NCBI GenBank assembly: GCA_023091735.1
Contig: JALKBU010000044.1
Coordinates: 1 to 64,000, forward strand
Origin: Trichomonas tenax
Taxonomy: Eukaryota > Parabasalia > Trichomonadida > Trichomonadidae
Length of the DNA: 64,000 nt
Direction: 5' to 3'
Shown here: one piece after another, positions 40,146 to 51,474 of the stretch
Layout: the number at the start of each line of letters is the position of its first letter
Numbering within the stretch: position 1 is the stretch's first letter
Translations under genes and position numbers: made by a program
The notes under the pieces: generated by a model
The model's database searches: none
What the model saw: the letters and a program-made list of their open reading frames with translations, nothing else
What the model was told of the DNA's origin: nothing

Positions 40146-42631
40146 CACTAGAATTTCGAAATAATATTTCAATAATGTGCTCCAAAGTGGATTTATGTAG
40201 GATAAATAGTATTTACATGCATAGCATACCCTATATTGTAATTTTATAACTTATTTTCGAATCTTACAATATTCGCTTTTCATCACATCAAATTACATGT
40301 CAAATGTGAGGTGTCAGAAAATATTTTGCTGCTTAATTTCTCGATGTATGATAGATATATGCGAAAATAATGAGTTGATTATGATATAGCACATCTTATA
40401 CTATCTATCCATATGAGAAAATCCGATTTTCAGGTGTGATTACTTAAATTCAACTTATATATTCCAATAGTGGAGACAAATGATAATGTGGGGAAAAAGC
40501 CTATAGGTTTGCCATAACCATTTTGAGCACGAACTATTCGGTGTATATAAAGTTAGCAAAAACGTCTTATAACTCGGCCAACTTAGCTTTCCGGGACTGT
40601 GCTCAAGGATATAACATTCAGTAGGCTAATGGCTATAACATTATATACATTAATTTAAATAAAAACCTATTTTTAGTCGAAATTATTTGGCTTTTTAAAA
40701 TATTCTCTAAACACAATAAAGCACATACAGATAGACTCTATAGGGCACATAACCCCTAAATACAGAAAAATACCGATTTCTGTTATAAATATTATATCAT
40801 ATTTTTCAATTCGCTTCAAATCACTCAAACACACTATCAACATATTTAACACAATATACATATTATATATCTAAAGTGATATTAGTTAAAACACGCAAGA
40901 GGCTTGTTTTACATGTCAAATTTTTCACATTTTACTCGGCGTAACTTAGAACGTGTAAACTCTTTATTGAAGCACTCAAATATGATGTCACAGTATGCAA
41001 TATATTGCATACATATCTATCGATCAATTATATGTTGACATATATCAAATAAAAGAAACACACACATCTGGGAAACGTTTGTTTTACCACATCAAACACG
41101 TCTCTTTTTGCAAAAGGAAAATCAAACAACTCCACAAATAATTAATATAAACAATCTTAACTAATGTAATGATAATATATAAGATCACAAACAACTATGT
41201 ATATATACAGAAGATAAAAATAACGAAAAAATAAATTTGAATATTTCTCATAATATATAATTTTTAAAGATCACAATCAAATTATAATTTACACATACTA
41301 TATATAACGGTGCTAGCACACAAAGTCTTCGCAGGCAACTTTTGAAGTCACATTGAGAAGTTCACATCAATTGTGCACTGGCAACTTTATAGCATTATAT
41401 ATCGTGCAATCAATGCAATTACGCCTTGGCACACATATAGAGGCATACAACACAGACATATAAATATATAAAGTCGTATATGCAAAGTACAAAAGAAGTC
41501 ACATGGCATAGAAATGGCGTCCACAATGAGCATATGATGCTATCACTTTTGAATACTTGATGATTTGGACATCTCCACACAGCGTAGCTATATACAGCTC
41601 ATACACATATCATATCAAGATAGACACATACGAGAATATCACACACATATCAAAAACACAAAAACACACGAATTCTGAAATCACTCCAAGATATACTGAA
41701 GGAATAATGAAATAAGAACTATTGATCAACGATCAATGGGTCGAAAAAGACATTTCTTACATCGATGATTTGAATAAAAGTGATCATTTACTCATTCATA
41801 TATGTTAAAGTGGTGTTGTATAGCCTACATTTCACTTTTTGTCATTCTAGCAAAACTGATTACTCATTATCTGATGTTTTATAAAGCAAATTGTGTTTTT
41901 GACGAATAAAAACTTTTTACACGTCAAATATAACTTGGAAAAAATGTTAAAATTGTAAAAATTTTCCTGACATGTAATCCTTTTCAAAAGTCTTGTCAAA
42001 AGTTATCTGACAAGCATTTGCTCCTTACTAACTCATATTTAATTTTATGCCAAAAAAATTTAAAATTGGCTCAAAAGTTAAAATTTTGAATTGAATGGTT
42101 TATAACTTGGACGATTTTCTTTTATAACAACGCGTAAGCTTATTTTATTCCGTTTATAAATATTTTCAAAAAAAAAAAATTGTCGATGAATATTTAATAT
42201 TTTCCAAAAAGTCTTATTGAACAATGATATACAACTGCATCATACTATATATTTCATATTCATTTCAGATAACTCCAAAAAGTCCCAAATTCAAAACTAA
42301 ATCGTTGATGAGCAGACACAACGTAGAGCACTTTGTACTGCAATTGGAATGGAATAAATTCGAAAAAAATTAAGTTTTTAAACTATTCGTAAAATTAGTT
42401 GCTGTGTGATATTTCATTAATGATTTTAATTTGGCACTTTTATTCTCAAATTTTCGTCACTTTTAATTAAAATAGTCACTTTTCCTTTGATTCTAGTCAC
42501 TTTTTATTCAATTTACGACACTTTTACAAAATTGTATTATGATATAATTTGCTCTTCATTACCTATATGTTAATATTCCAACTGTCAGTCTGACAACGTT
42601 TGACAAGATAATTTGAAAGAAATCACAATTT
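40146..42631. other. gene-poor stretch, about 2.5 kb
   Basis: No large gene. A 62-codon minus-strand ORF at 40673-40861 (MYIVLNMLIVCLSDLKRIEK) is possible but unsupported. A 55-base copy of the sequence in the hairpin A1 loop lies at 42073-42127. Three GTCACTTTT words lie in a row at 42464-42500. Otherwise AT-rich, with CA-rich patches around 41400-41660. Confidence 0.4.
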
Positions 42632-42636
42632 TCATT
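42632..42636 (+). promoter_or_regulatory. Inr (TCATT) of the proline-rich protein gene
   Basis: TCATTTTTATTGATG: predicted +1 at 42634, 10 bases before the ATG at 42644. Confidence 0.6.
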
Positions 42637-42643
42637 TTTATTG

Positions 42644-43630
42644 ATGTTATTCTTATTAAGTGTCTGCTCACGAAGAATATACGTCGGCTGTTGGAACCCT
42701 GATCCACTCCACCCTAAGCCATGGGACCCAACACCAACATTCCCAAGGCCAACAATTCCAAAACCAATCTTGTATGCTCAAGAGGAAAACGTTTACCGCC
42801 CAATTATCAAACCATGGGAACCAACATTCCCAAGGCCAACAATTCCAAAACCAATCTTGTATGCTCAAGAGGAAAACGTTTACCGCCCAATTATCAAGCC
42901 ATGGGAACCAACATTCCCAAAGCCATGGGAACCAAGACCAACATTCCCAAGGCCAACAATCCCAAGACCAACAATCCCAAGACCAATCTGGTATGCTCAA
43001 GAGAAAAACGTTTACCGCCCAATTATCAAACCATGGGAACCAACATTCCCTAGGCCAACATTCCCAAGACCATTTGATCCAATACCAAAGCCAATTTACT
43101 GGTCCGCAGAGGAGAACAGAGTTCCTCCGGATCATGATCCCACACAAACATGCACAGGACCACGCCATACATTCCCAACAGCTCGTAGAATGGCAAACAT
43201 CTGGAAAGGACCAAAGCCATGGGAACCAACACCAACATTCCCTAAGCCACCAGTTTTCAGAGCGAACAGAATCAAGCCATCTTATGAATTACCACCATGG
43301 ATCGTCCCAACATTGCCAACAGAGAGAAACTGGCGTGATCCACGCAAGGAGTACCCAGATTTGCCACCATTTGTCGTCCCAACATTGCCAACAGAGAGAA
43401 ACTGGCGTGATCCACGCAAGGAGTACCCAGATTTGCCACCATGGATTACACCAACATTCCCTAAGCCACCAGTTTTCAGGGCGAACAGAATCAAGCCATC
43501 TTATGAATTACCACCATGGATCGTCCCAACATTGCCAACAGAGAGAAACTGGCGTGATCCACGCAAGGAGTACCCAGATTTGCCACCATTTGTCGTCCCA
43601 ACATTCCCACATGACTACAAGGTTGCTTGA
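42644..43630 (+). CDS. secreted proline-rich tandem-repeat protein
   Basis: 328 residues: a short signal peptide (MLFLLSVCSRR region), then two kinds of tandem modules. The first, about 29 residues, is built on PRPTIPKPILYAQEENVYRP and IIKPWEPTFP, about three copies with internal PTFPRP expansions. The second, about 24 residues, is built on LPTERNWRDPRKEYPDLPP with alternating PWIVPT and PFVVPT, three copies, interleaved with two copies of FPKPPVFRANRIKPSYELPP. There are few cysteines and no membrane segment, so a secreted or surface-coat protein is likely. The same DNA is also open for 328 codons in the +3 frame (glutamine/histidine-rich) and in part on the other strand, because the repeats lack stops in all frames. 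I choose this frame for its signal peptide and Inr. No known family; an isolated gene in a gene desert. Confidence 0.75.
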   Translation: MLFLLSVCSRRIYVGCWNPDPLHPKPWDPTPTFPRPTIPKPILYAQEENVYRPIIKPWEPTFPRPTIPKPILYAQEENVYRPIIKPWEPTFPKPWEPRPTFPRPTIPRPTIPRPIWYAQEKNVYRPIIKPWEPTFPRPTFPRPFDPIPKPIYWSAEENRVPPDHDPTQTCTGPRHTFPTARRMANIWKGPKPWEPTPTFPKPPVFRANRIKPSYELPPWIVPTLPTERNWRDPRKEYPDLPPFVVPTLPTERNWRDPRKEYPDLPPWITPTFPKPPVFRANRIKPSYELPPWIVPTLPTERNWRDPRKEYPDLPPFVVPTFPHDYKVA

Positions 43631-44185
43631 GTTTTCAACTTCATAAGAACTAATCAAGTAAATCATCTTCTTTGATTAGAAATTTATTTTTTAGATAGAA
43701 GATAGATCAGTCTTTCAAAAGAAACTTCAATAACATTATATTCCCAAAGAGATTTTAATACTTATAGATTTAAAACCGAAAACTTATTTACGAAACAATT
43801 TTGATTATCACAAGTATTATGGAATTGTTATAAGAAGTATCAGTACAGTTGTCTATTGATTTGAAATTTTTGATAATTATTTTAAAAATGTGTTTTCATT
43901 GATGTACTAATAAAATAACTCATTGCATTCTCAAATATCTATTTCTCAGGGTTCAATTCACAACTTGAGTATTATGCATAAAAATCCAAAGATGAAAATT
44001 CATCAAAAATGATTAATATATGAGAAATTTATACACAGTGATAAAATATTTGTTATTTAAATTCTACTCACCAATTTTTGATAATTTATGGCAAACGATT
44101 GCCAATTTGCCACTTATTTGACTTCATCAAAATGTGGATAAGCTTTTCTTTTGGTATATGTGCATAATTGAAATTCAAGAATTTT

Positions 44186-44260
44186 GGCAAGTCTTTTCAA
44201 AATGAAGAGAATGATTCCGATGCTAGAGATGATTGAGAACTTCATTTTGAAAAGATGGCA
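44186..44260. repeat. hairpin, 16-bp perfect inner stem
   Basis: TCTTTTCAAAATGAAG (44192-44207) pairs exactly with 44240-44255 around a 32-base loop. Flanking GGCAA/TTGCC words extend the symmetry loosely. Confidence 0.6.
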
Positions 44261-44309
44261 AATTGCCAGCTTCTGACGATTTATTTGAGAATTTAAAAAA
44301 ATAAATGTT

Positions 44310-44530
44310 CGACCTGCTTGGTGTACGTGTCATTCACAGGCCGGCATTCAAACCAATCACCCCGCTTGGGAGCCCATCTAAAGCTCGTGGCGGGTAGAGG
44401 CTGAAGAAAACATCGACGACTTCCGCGACAGCATTATTCACCCATTTGAAAGCCTATGGAAAATTGTTGCAGACATAGGACCACACGGACCAATATGGCG
44501 CTCAGGCGCTAAAAAAAAACAAAATGGCCC
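44310..44530 (+). pseudogene. decayed coding fragment, unidentified
   Basis: A GC-rich island. One frame reads IQTNHPAWEPI, a stop, then WRVEAEENIDDFRDSIIHPF and ESLWKIVADIGPHGPIWRSG; another reads VRVIHRPAFKPITPLGSPSK. The pieces look like one gene broken by a frameshift and a stop. No family recognised. Confidence 0.35.
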
Positions 44531-45142
44531 GTGACGATTCTATGGAAATAACATCCGGATGCGTTTGACATTGGAGACCTTGTTTTGATAAAAAACATTA
44601 ACAAATGATTGTTATAATCATTTCAAAATGCTAAGATAATATTTATATAAATAAGCATTGAAATGCCATATGTTGGATGTTCTTCAGGCCATGTATAAAC
44701 AATGAAAAATGTTACATGTCAAATATTTTAGATTTTGTAATATTTACATATCAGATTTTATCATTTTTCGTCAAATATTTATGATATTCACTTATTGCTA
44801 TAAAATCACCTTCTTTACAGGGGGTTGACCGCATATCTATTAGTAAAAAGTGAAACCATCATTGTGTTCAGAGATCCTTTATAAATTATCAAAGTGATCA
44901 ATAAAATATAAAGAAAAGTCATCGTAGAATCAACCAGAGACTTCCCAGTCTTGAGTTCATCTGCTGCATTTGATACTGCTTTTGCTTTTGACTTCTATTG
45001 ACATAGTCAAAAAAAAACAAAACAAATAAAAAATAAGACAGGATTTAAAGTGTAAAATATTGAAGTATGGATAAAACTGTTTATATCGATAAAGTTTTTT
45101 TCCTGATTTATTTTTTTGGAGTTGTCCGGCCAAAAGTGACAA

Positions 45143-45601
45143 ATGCAAGAAAACGAAGTTGGATATCACTTTATTTCATCATATTATACATCACTTGCAT
45201 ACAACCCCGACGATATAAAGAAGTTTTACGACAGTGATGCCAATATTTGGCGCTCTACAATGGACACACAAGTCGGAAAGAAATTATCTGAAGCAGCAGA
45301 CGAGTTAGTAATCAAAATTCCAACAGGATGCGAGATAGTTATGACAGGTTACAATATTCTCCCGTTAAATGGCCAAATTTTAATTAATACGAACGGCTAC
45401 ATATTGAATGAAAACGAGACAGAGTTATTCAACCAAACATTCATTCTTGCCGAGAAGGCCGCTAAGCGCTTCTTCATTATTGCCGACTCATTCAACACAA
45501 ATAACGCTCAAAAGGCAGTAAATACAACAGCTGAAACATTCGTTGCTGCAAAGAATGAAAAACCAAAGAAACAGGGCAAGTTCGCTCCATACAATAAATA
45601 A
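45143..45601 (+). CDS. NTF2-like domain protein (G3BP-type N-terminal fold)
   Basis: 152 residues, nearly all one NTF2-like domain: EVGYHFISSYYTSLAYNPDD with IKKFYDSDANIW, matching the start of the G3BP/NTF2 fold (VGREFVRQYYTLLN...LHRFY), then the later strands IVMTGYNILPLNGQILINTN and FNQTFILAEKAAKRFFIIAD, where the family has a FxQTFVL...YYVLND block. A short basic tail ends KKQGKFAPYNK. NTF2 itself carries Ran-GDP; the G3BP family binds RNA. There is no RRM here, so either role is possible. AAAAGTGACAA sits directly before the ATG. Confidence 0.8.
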   Translation: MQENEVGYHFISSYYTSLAYNPDDIKKFYDSDANIWRSTMDTQVGKKLSEAADELVIKIPTGCEIVMTGYNILPLNGQILINTNGYILNENETELFNQTFILAEKAAKRFFIIADSFNTNNAQKAVNTTAETFVAAKNEKPKKQGKFAPYNK

Positions 45602-45670
45602 AAACAGTTTATAAGCGATAATAAATTTTAATTTATTAGGATTTTTTAAATAATATACAAACATTTACTA

Positions 45671-47557
45671 TTAAAATGTGGGATGTTTAACTGATTCCGT
45701 AAACATCATTTCAAATTCTTGATGTGATCGATTACTATTTAAATCTGCCATCAAAAACTGTACAGAATTCGTTAAACATGGTCTGGTGGCGAAGTCTATG
45801 CGCCACTCTATAAGTTTAGCATCTTCACCGAACTCGTCGAAGTTTTGGCGTGAAACTCCAAAAACAAAGTTTTTCCCGACTAATTGCTTAACTTTGTTCA
45901 TCCAGTTTTCTTGGTATTCAGTGAATAATTTTCTTCCTTCGTTTGCAGTGTTTTCGCTGATTATCTGGGCACTCATTTGTGATATAAATAAGTTGCGCAT
46001 TCTTGTTGCAACATCTTCTCTGTCTTCTTCTTCGAAATCAAGTTCACTTTCAACATTTTCTCTATCAACAGTAACGCCGATGTTTGCAAGAGCTTTAATC
46101 ATTTCATCGACTTTCTGTTGCTTCTTTCCTTCCTGCGGCTTTTTCTCTTGAGCTTTGAGTTTATAATTGAGATCTTCTTCTTGCTTTCCTTTGACTTTTT
46201 CGATAACTTCATATTCAGAAAGTTCCTTGTTTATGAAGTCAATGACTGTTATTGGACACATTTCGAGGTCCTCTGAGATGCCTACAGCCTTCATTTGTCC
46301 AGTTCCATCATCGAGAGTAAGAATAAACATTAATTTTTCATAGATATCATCAAGAACTTCAGTATTGCAAAAATTACATTTCTTGTCTGCTAAAACGCAT
46401 CCACAGGCTCCATGGACATTAACACGGAAGAAATGGGCTTTAACAACTACCACTTCTATGACTTTTGAGTCATCTGTTAATAATAATCTCTTAATTGATA
46501 TTGGTCTTCTTTGTGTTGATAAATAAAATGCAGGTGTTTTGTCTAAATTATAAATTCTGCTCATTCCATCGAAATCATACTCAACAACATCACGCCAAAA
46601 AATACCAAACAACCAAACAAGCTGTCCAATGCGGCATCGAAGCAATATTTCCTTTTGTTCTGTTGGTATTAAGTGAGAAAAGTTAATTATTGCAAAGTTT
46701 CCTTTCCTTTCATCTTTAATTGTTAGTTTTGCGCCTTGATAATTTCCTGATGAGTCTGTAGAAATATTTATTGTATTTATCTTTCCATACAAAGCATTTC
46801 TAAAATACTTTGAATCTTGAGGCTTCGTTGGTAGTCGGAAAAATATCGAACTATTGTCAACAGTAAAATAAGATCCTGAAGGATCATTAATATGCAAAAT
46901 ATTAGTAACAACAATGAAATCTCCCTCACTGATCAGTCCCCTTAAGTGGTTGTGAGTGATTGGGAGACAAAGAGTAAATTCAAATCCTTCATTTGCAACT
47001 TTAAATCCCATTGAGTTTCTTTCGACAATTTCGAATAAAATATTTTTATCCGCGTTTGGGCCTGACATCAATTCATCTACAAAAGCACTATCATTGGATG
47101 TCAATTCAACAACGAATGCAACTGGAATCGATGTAAGTTCAATTGTTGCCTTAAAAACATGCATATGAATAATTCTTCCTGGAGAAAATATATTTGGATA
47201 CATTTCGAGAAAATGAGTTGGTATAGTCATATTTATTGTTTCATTTACATTTGTCAATTGTATTTTTAGGTATAAAAAACCTGATTTTGAAGTTCTTAAT
47301 TCGATAATTTTGTATTTTTGAAAAATAGAAGTCTCTGACCGTTGAAACTTCCATTTATTATAAACTGATATAATATCTGCCGTTGGTTTTGTTGGAAACT
47401 GTTTGATGCATTTTATTTTAACAAATTCTTCTTGCGCCCATAACTTAAGACGCTCTATCTCTGACTCTTGGATCTGCTGCTGTGTTCTCTTAACGTATTC
47501 CAAGAAAATATTCACATTTTTATCGATATGTTCATAGAAATCAAAACGCTTCAACAT
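45671..47557 (-). CDS. OB-fold, zinc-ribbon ssDNA-binding (RPA1-like) protein
   Basis: 628 residues. Several beta-rich units with OB-fold rhythm run from about 70 to 450. At about 375-425 is a cysteine ribbon inside an OB fold: HGACGCVLADKKCNFCN (C-x-C-x6-C-x2-C), soon followed by FILTLDDGTGQMKAVGISED. A ribbon next to a LDDGTG strand is typical of the C-terminal OB fold of RPA large subunits and archaeal RPA. A charged helical region (about 450-540) follows, and the end has no clear domain. I infer single-stranded DNA binding in replication, repair or telomere work, but which OB protein it represents (RPA1, CTC1-like, other) is unclear. Convergent with the NTF2-like gene. Confidence 0.6.
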   Translation of the reverse strand: MLKRFDFYEHIDKNVNIFLEYVKRTQQQIQESEIERLKLWAQEEFVKIKCIKQFPTKPTADIISVYNKWKFQRSETSIFQKYKIIELRTSKSGFLYLKIQLTNVNETINMTIPTHFLEMYPNIFSPGRIIHMHVFKATIELTSIPVAFVVELTSNDSAFVDELMSGPNADKNILFEIVERNSMGFKVANEGFEFTLCLPITHNHLRGLISEGDFIVVTNILHINDPSGSYFTVDNSSIFFRLPTKPQDSKYFRNALYGKINTINISTDSSGNYQGAKLTIKDERKGNFAIINFSHLIPTEQKEILLRCRIGQLVWLFGIFWRDVVEYDFDGMSRIYNLDKTPAFYLSTQRRPISIKRLLLTDDSKVIEVVVVKAHFFRVNVHGACGCVLADKKCNFCNTEVLDDIYEKLMFILTLDDGTGQMKAVGISEDLEMCPITVIDFINKELSEYEVIEKVKGKQEEDLNYKLKAQEKKPQEGKKQQKVDEMIKALANIGVTVDRENVESELDFEEEDREDVATRMRNLFISQMSAQIISENTANEGRKLFTEYQENWMNKVKQLVGKNFVFGVSRQNFDEFGEDAKLIEWRIDFATRPCLTNSVQFLMADLNSNRSHQEFEMMFTESVKHPTF

Positions 47558-47976
47558 ACATTGTCACTTTTTGAAAAACACCCAAAAATAAAATGCTTCT
47601 TTTTTATGAATCATTTATGGCTCAATTCAAAAACTTTTAATGAAATATAATCTATTAATGATTATATCATAGTTTAGCAAACAAATCTCTCATAAATATA
47701 TGTTTGATGAATTTTATTTTTGTTTTTCGATTCTCCAATCATGAAATCATTATTAAATACATTTCCACATTAAAATTTAGACATCTTTTCCCTCAAATAT
47801 ATATTTTTGCACATTGTTTGGTTCTTATTTTCTAATAATCTTGAAGAAATTTGTTTCATCAATTTATACATGAAATGTTTTTCATTTGCCGGCATATACC
47901 AAAAATATAAAAGAGATGTGTTTATGATAAATCAGTTTTAAAAGCATCAAAATGAAATCACAAAATCAAATTAAAA
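47558..47976. other. intergenic, about 420 bases
   Basis: AT-rich; no gene or repeat seen. Confidence 0.45.
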
Positions 47977-49527
47977 TCATAAAGTGCAACCTATTGATTG
48001 CAAAAAATTTACAACATCATGTTTTCCTTGTTTAGATGCAATGGAAATTGGTGTTAAACCATCTTTAATTTTCGAATTGGGAGAGCATCCAACGGACATC
48101 AAAAACTTGATCATATCAAGATGGCCATTTTGTGATGAAACGTCAACAGTTGTTGCGCCGTTTTTATTGGGAGATTCTGGTATAACACCTTCTGAAAACA
48201 AATATTTGACAACATCAAGATGGCCACTTTCTGATACTGCATATATGCATGAAACACAATCGGTGGTCTTTGAGTTGACAGAACATCCAATAAATAATAA
48301 ATATTTGATAACTTCTAGATGGCCTTTTTGAGAAGATATGATGATTGGAGTTGCACCATCATTTGTTGCTAAATTAGGATCAGCGCCTTTGGAATGCAAA
48401 AATTTGACAACATCAAGATGACCACCTTCTGATGCAAGATGTATGCATGAAGATCCATCATTCTTCTTTGAGTTGATGGAACATCCAACAGATATTAAAT
48501 ATTAAACAATATCGAGATGAACATTGAGTGATGAAATCAAAATCGGCGTTGTGCCATTCTTATTGGGTAAATCTGGAATGGCGCCTTCAGAATACAAATA
48601 TTTGACAACTTCAAGATGACCACCATCTGCTGCAGCATATATGCATGAAGTTCCGTCATTGGGTCTAGAGTTGACAGAACATCAAGCAGATAATAAAAAT
48701 TTGATAGCATCAAGATTGCCATTGACTGAAGCAATGTAAATTGATGATATGCCATTTATTCTTTTTTGAGTGATATTTTTAACATTGCAATTGCAGTTGA
48801 TTAACATTTTTGCAAGATTATAGTTTCTTTTGATACATGAACGAAGAATGATCGTGTTATCATTATTATCTCGAACTCCACTGAGTCCAGTTTTGCATGC
48901 AATACGAATTGCATCAATATTTCCTTTTTCATATTGTTCCTCAAAGAAGTGATAAACTTCTTCAAAGTTAGAAAATTTGAATGTTTTCATGCACTCTTCT
49001 GGTGATAATACTTTCATATGTGGAAGAAAACATTCATAAAATCTGCTGCATGATTCGGATTTTGATTGATTTGACTCTTTTGATTTACTTGAAATGATGT
49101 GAAGTTCATCCTCCTCATGTAGCATTTTCATATTTGAGATTTTCGTTTCAAGTCTCTCGATTCGCTCAATGCAGTTATCATATTCGCCAGAGAGATAATT
49201 AATTGAATCGAAAACTTGACGTAAAGGTTTCATTTTAAGCGATTTGTGAATTGCCGCAAGAAATTGTTGAACCTCTTTGATATCGTATTTTCCATTCTCA
49301 TTGAACTTAGTATTGATGTGGCGGACAATATCAAACCGTTCAGGCATTTCAAAATGATCTTTAATGCCGCTTGCAATGAAGATTGCTTCATCTGATTTTA
49401 ATTTCGCGTGACTAACAATATCAATGAAGTCGTTAGCATCCTCGAAGATCTGGAAGATTGTGTCGTTTGAAATGAACTTTCTTATGTCTTTTGCAACTTC
49501 CTCTGCTGCAAGTTTCAAATCAGTCAA
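47977..49527 (-). pseudogene. ankyrin-repeat gene B: start codon lost, two nonsense codons
   Basis: One frame of 517 codons aligns with its neighbour from the first residue. N-terminal helical region TDLKLAAEEVAKDIRKFISN (neighbour MSDLKLAADEVAKDIGKF), a coiled coil, then about eight ankyrin repeats (NGHLDMIKFLMSVGCSPNSK). The start codon is TTG where the paralog has ATG. There are in-frame stops at about 48682 (TGA where paralogous repeats have GGA, LLSA-stop-CSVNS) and about 48512 (TAA where the repeats have CAA, LDIV-stop-YLISVG). No frameshift separates the pieces, so it is a young pseudogene. An AAAAGTGAC word lies just upstream, as for gene A. Confidence 0.8.
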
Positions 49528-49535
49528 TTTTTGTT

Positions 49536-51457
49536 TTAAAAGTGACGGCTAGTCGTATGTTTTTTGATAATAAGTGTTGTGCCATCATTCGTTACTGAAT
49601 TTGGATTGGCACCTCTAGAATACAAAAATGTGACAACATCAAGGTGACAGCCCTCTGCTGCAACATGTATGCATGAACTGCCATCATTCTTCTTCGAGTT
49701 GACGTAACATCCAACAGATTCTAAGAATTGGACAATGTCAAGATTGCCATTGAGTGATGAAACGAGAATTGGCGTTCCGTCAATATTATTTGCAGCATTT
49801 GGATCCGCACCTTTGGAATGCAAAAACTTGACAACTTCAAGGTGATTGTTTTGTGAAGCAAAATAAATGCATGAAGTATCATTGTTGTTCTTCGAGTTAA
49901 TGGAACATCCAACAGATTCCAAAAATTGGACAACTTCAAGTTGTCTGTTTGATGATGAAGTGATAATTGGTGAAACGCCGTTTTTATTTGCAACATTTGG
50001 ATCCGCACCTTTGGAATGCAAAAACTTGACGACCTCGAGATGGCCATTTTGTGAAGCAAGTTGTATGCATGAACAGCCATCATTGCTTTTTGAATTGACG
50101 GAACATCCAATGGATTCCAAAAATTGGACAACATCGAGATGACCTTTGAATGATGAACTGATAATTGGCGATATTCCAGCAATATTTGCAGCATTTGGAT
50201 CCGCACCTTTGGAATGCAAAAACTTGACAACATCAAGATGTCCGTTTTGTGAAGCAAGATTTATGCATGAAGCGCCAATCATGTTCTTCGAGTCGACGGG
50301 GCATCCAATAGATTCCAAATATTGGACAACATCGAGATGGCCAGATTCCGATGAAAGGAAAATTGGTGTTGAGCCGGTTTTATTTTTTGAATCGAGATTG
50401 GCACCTTTCGAATGCAAAAACTTGACATTGTCAAGATGGACACCTTGTGCAGCATAACCTATGCATGAAGTATTATCGACAGTCTTTGAGTCGATAGAGC
50501 ATCCAACGGATTCCAAAAATTGGACAACCTCAAGATGACCTTTGAATGATGAGATGACAATTGGTGAAGCCCCATTTTTACTCGCTGCATTTGGATAAAC
50601 ACCTTTTGAATGCAAATATTTGACAATCTCAAGATGACAACCTTCTGATGCAGCAAATAAGCATGTAGCATCATTGTTGGTCTTTGAATTGACGGGGCAC
50701 CCAAGAAATTCTAAATTTTGGATAACATCAAGACGGCCGTTCGATGAAGCGATGTAAACTGGCGAAACGCCATCTGAGCGGACAGAATTTTTGTCAAAAC
50801 CAAATATGATAAAGAATTGCATCAGTATATCCCTTTTCTTGCTGTTCCTCAAAGAAGCGATATATTTCTTCTAAGTCCGAAAATTTGAATGTTTTCATGC
50901 ATTCTTCTGGTGATAATACTTTCAGTTGTAGAAGAAAGCATTCATAAAATCTGTTGTACGATTGGGATTTTACACGAGTTGGCTCTTTTGAATTGTTTGA
51001 AATGATCTCTTCAAGCTTCTTGATTTCTGCTTCGTCCTCTTTATGGATCGTTTTCAGATTTGAGATTTTCTTTTCAAGTTTCTTGACCTGCCTGTCGAAG
51101 GCAGTTATCATATTCGTCCGATATGTAATTAATGGAATCGAAAACTTGATGTAAAGATTTCATTTTAAGCGATTTATGAACTGCCGCAAAAAATTCTTGA
51201 ATCTTGTTGATAGCGTATTTTCCATTCTCGCCGAACGTAGTATTGATGTGGCGGAGTATATCATATCGATCATACAATTCAAAATCATCTTTGATACCGC
51301 GTGCAATGAAGACTGCCTCATCTGGCTTTAAATCCGCATGTCTGATAACTTCAATGAAGTCGTTAACATCCTCGAAGACCTTGAAAATTGTGCCGTTTGC
51401 AATGAACTTGCCAATGTCTTTCGCAACTTCGTCTGCTGCAAGTTTCAAATCACTCAT
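49536..51457 (-). pseudogene. ankyrin-repeat gene A: two frame changes, one with an internal deletion
   Basis: Starts cleanly (ATG at 51457, Inr upstream) with MSDLKLAADEVAKDIGKF. The frame shifts near 51108, where DEYDNC should continue into a coiled coil (VKKLEKKISNLK). It shifts again near 50830: EEQQEKGYTDAI is followed directly by ankyrin sequence in another frame (VRSDGVSPVYIASSNGRLDV), and the 50-odd residues that gene B has at this point are missing. About 13 well-kept ankyrin repeats follow (NGHLDVVKFLHSKGADPNAA), ending at 49536. If the two shifts were sequencing errors the gene would still lack the linker. Ankyrin proteins of this kind form one of the largest trichomonad families; function is unknown. 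Confidence 0.78.
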
Positions 51458-51469
51458 ATTAAATTAAAA

Positions 51470-51474
51470 AGTGA
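51470..51474 (-). promoter_or_regulatory. Inr (TCACT) of ankyrin gene A
   Basis: TCACTTTTTAATTTAATATG: predicted +1 at 51472, 15 bases before the ATG at 51457. Confidence 0.55.

Larger units (their letters stand above)
43631..45142. other. gene-poor stretch, about 1.5 kb
   Basis: Contains the hairpin at 44186-44260, a GC-rich coding relic at 44310-44530, and ACATGTCA words near 44710. No intact gene. Confidence 0.4.

Noticed and set aside
42668..43494. Antisense tryptophan/cysteine-rich ORFs over the proline-rich gene
   Set aside because: They are complements of the CCA/TGG-rich repeats, with no start signal or protein features of their own.
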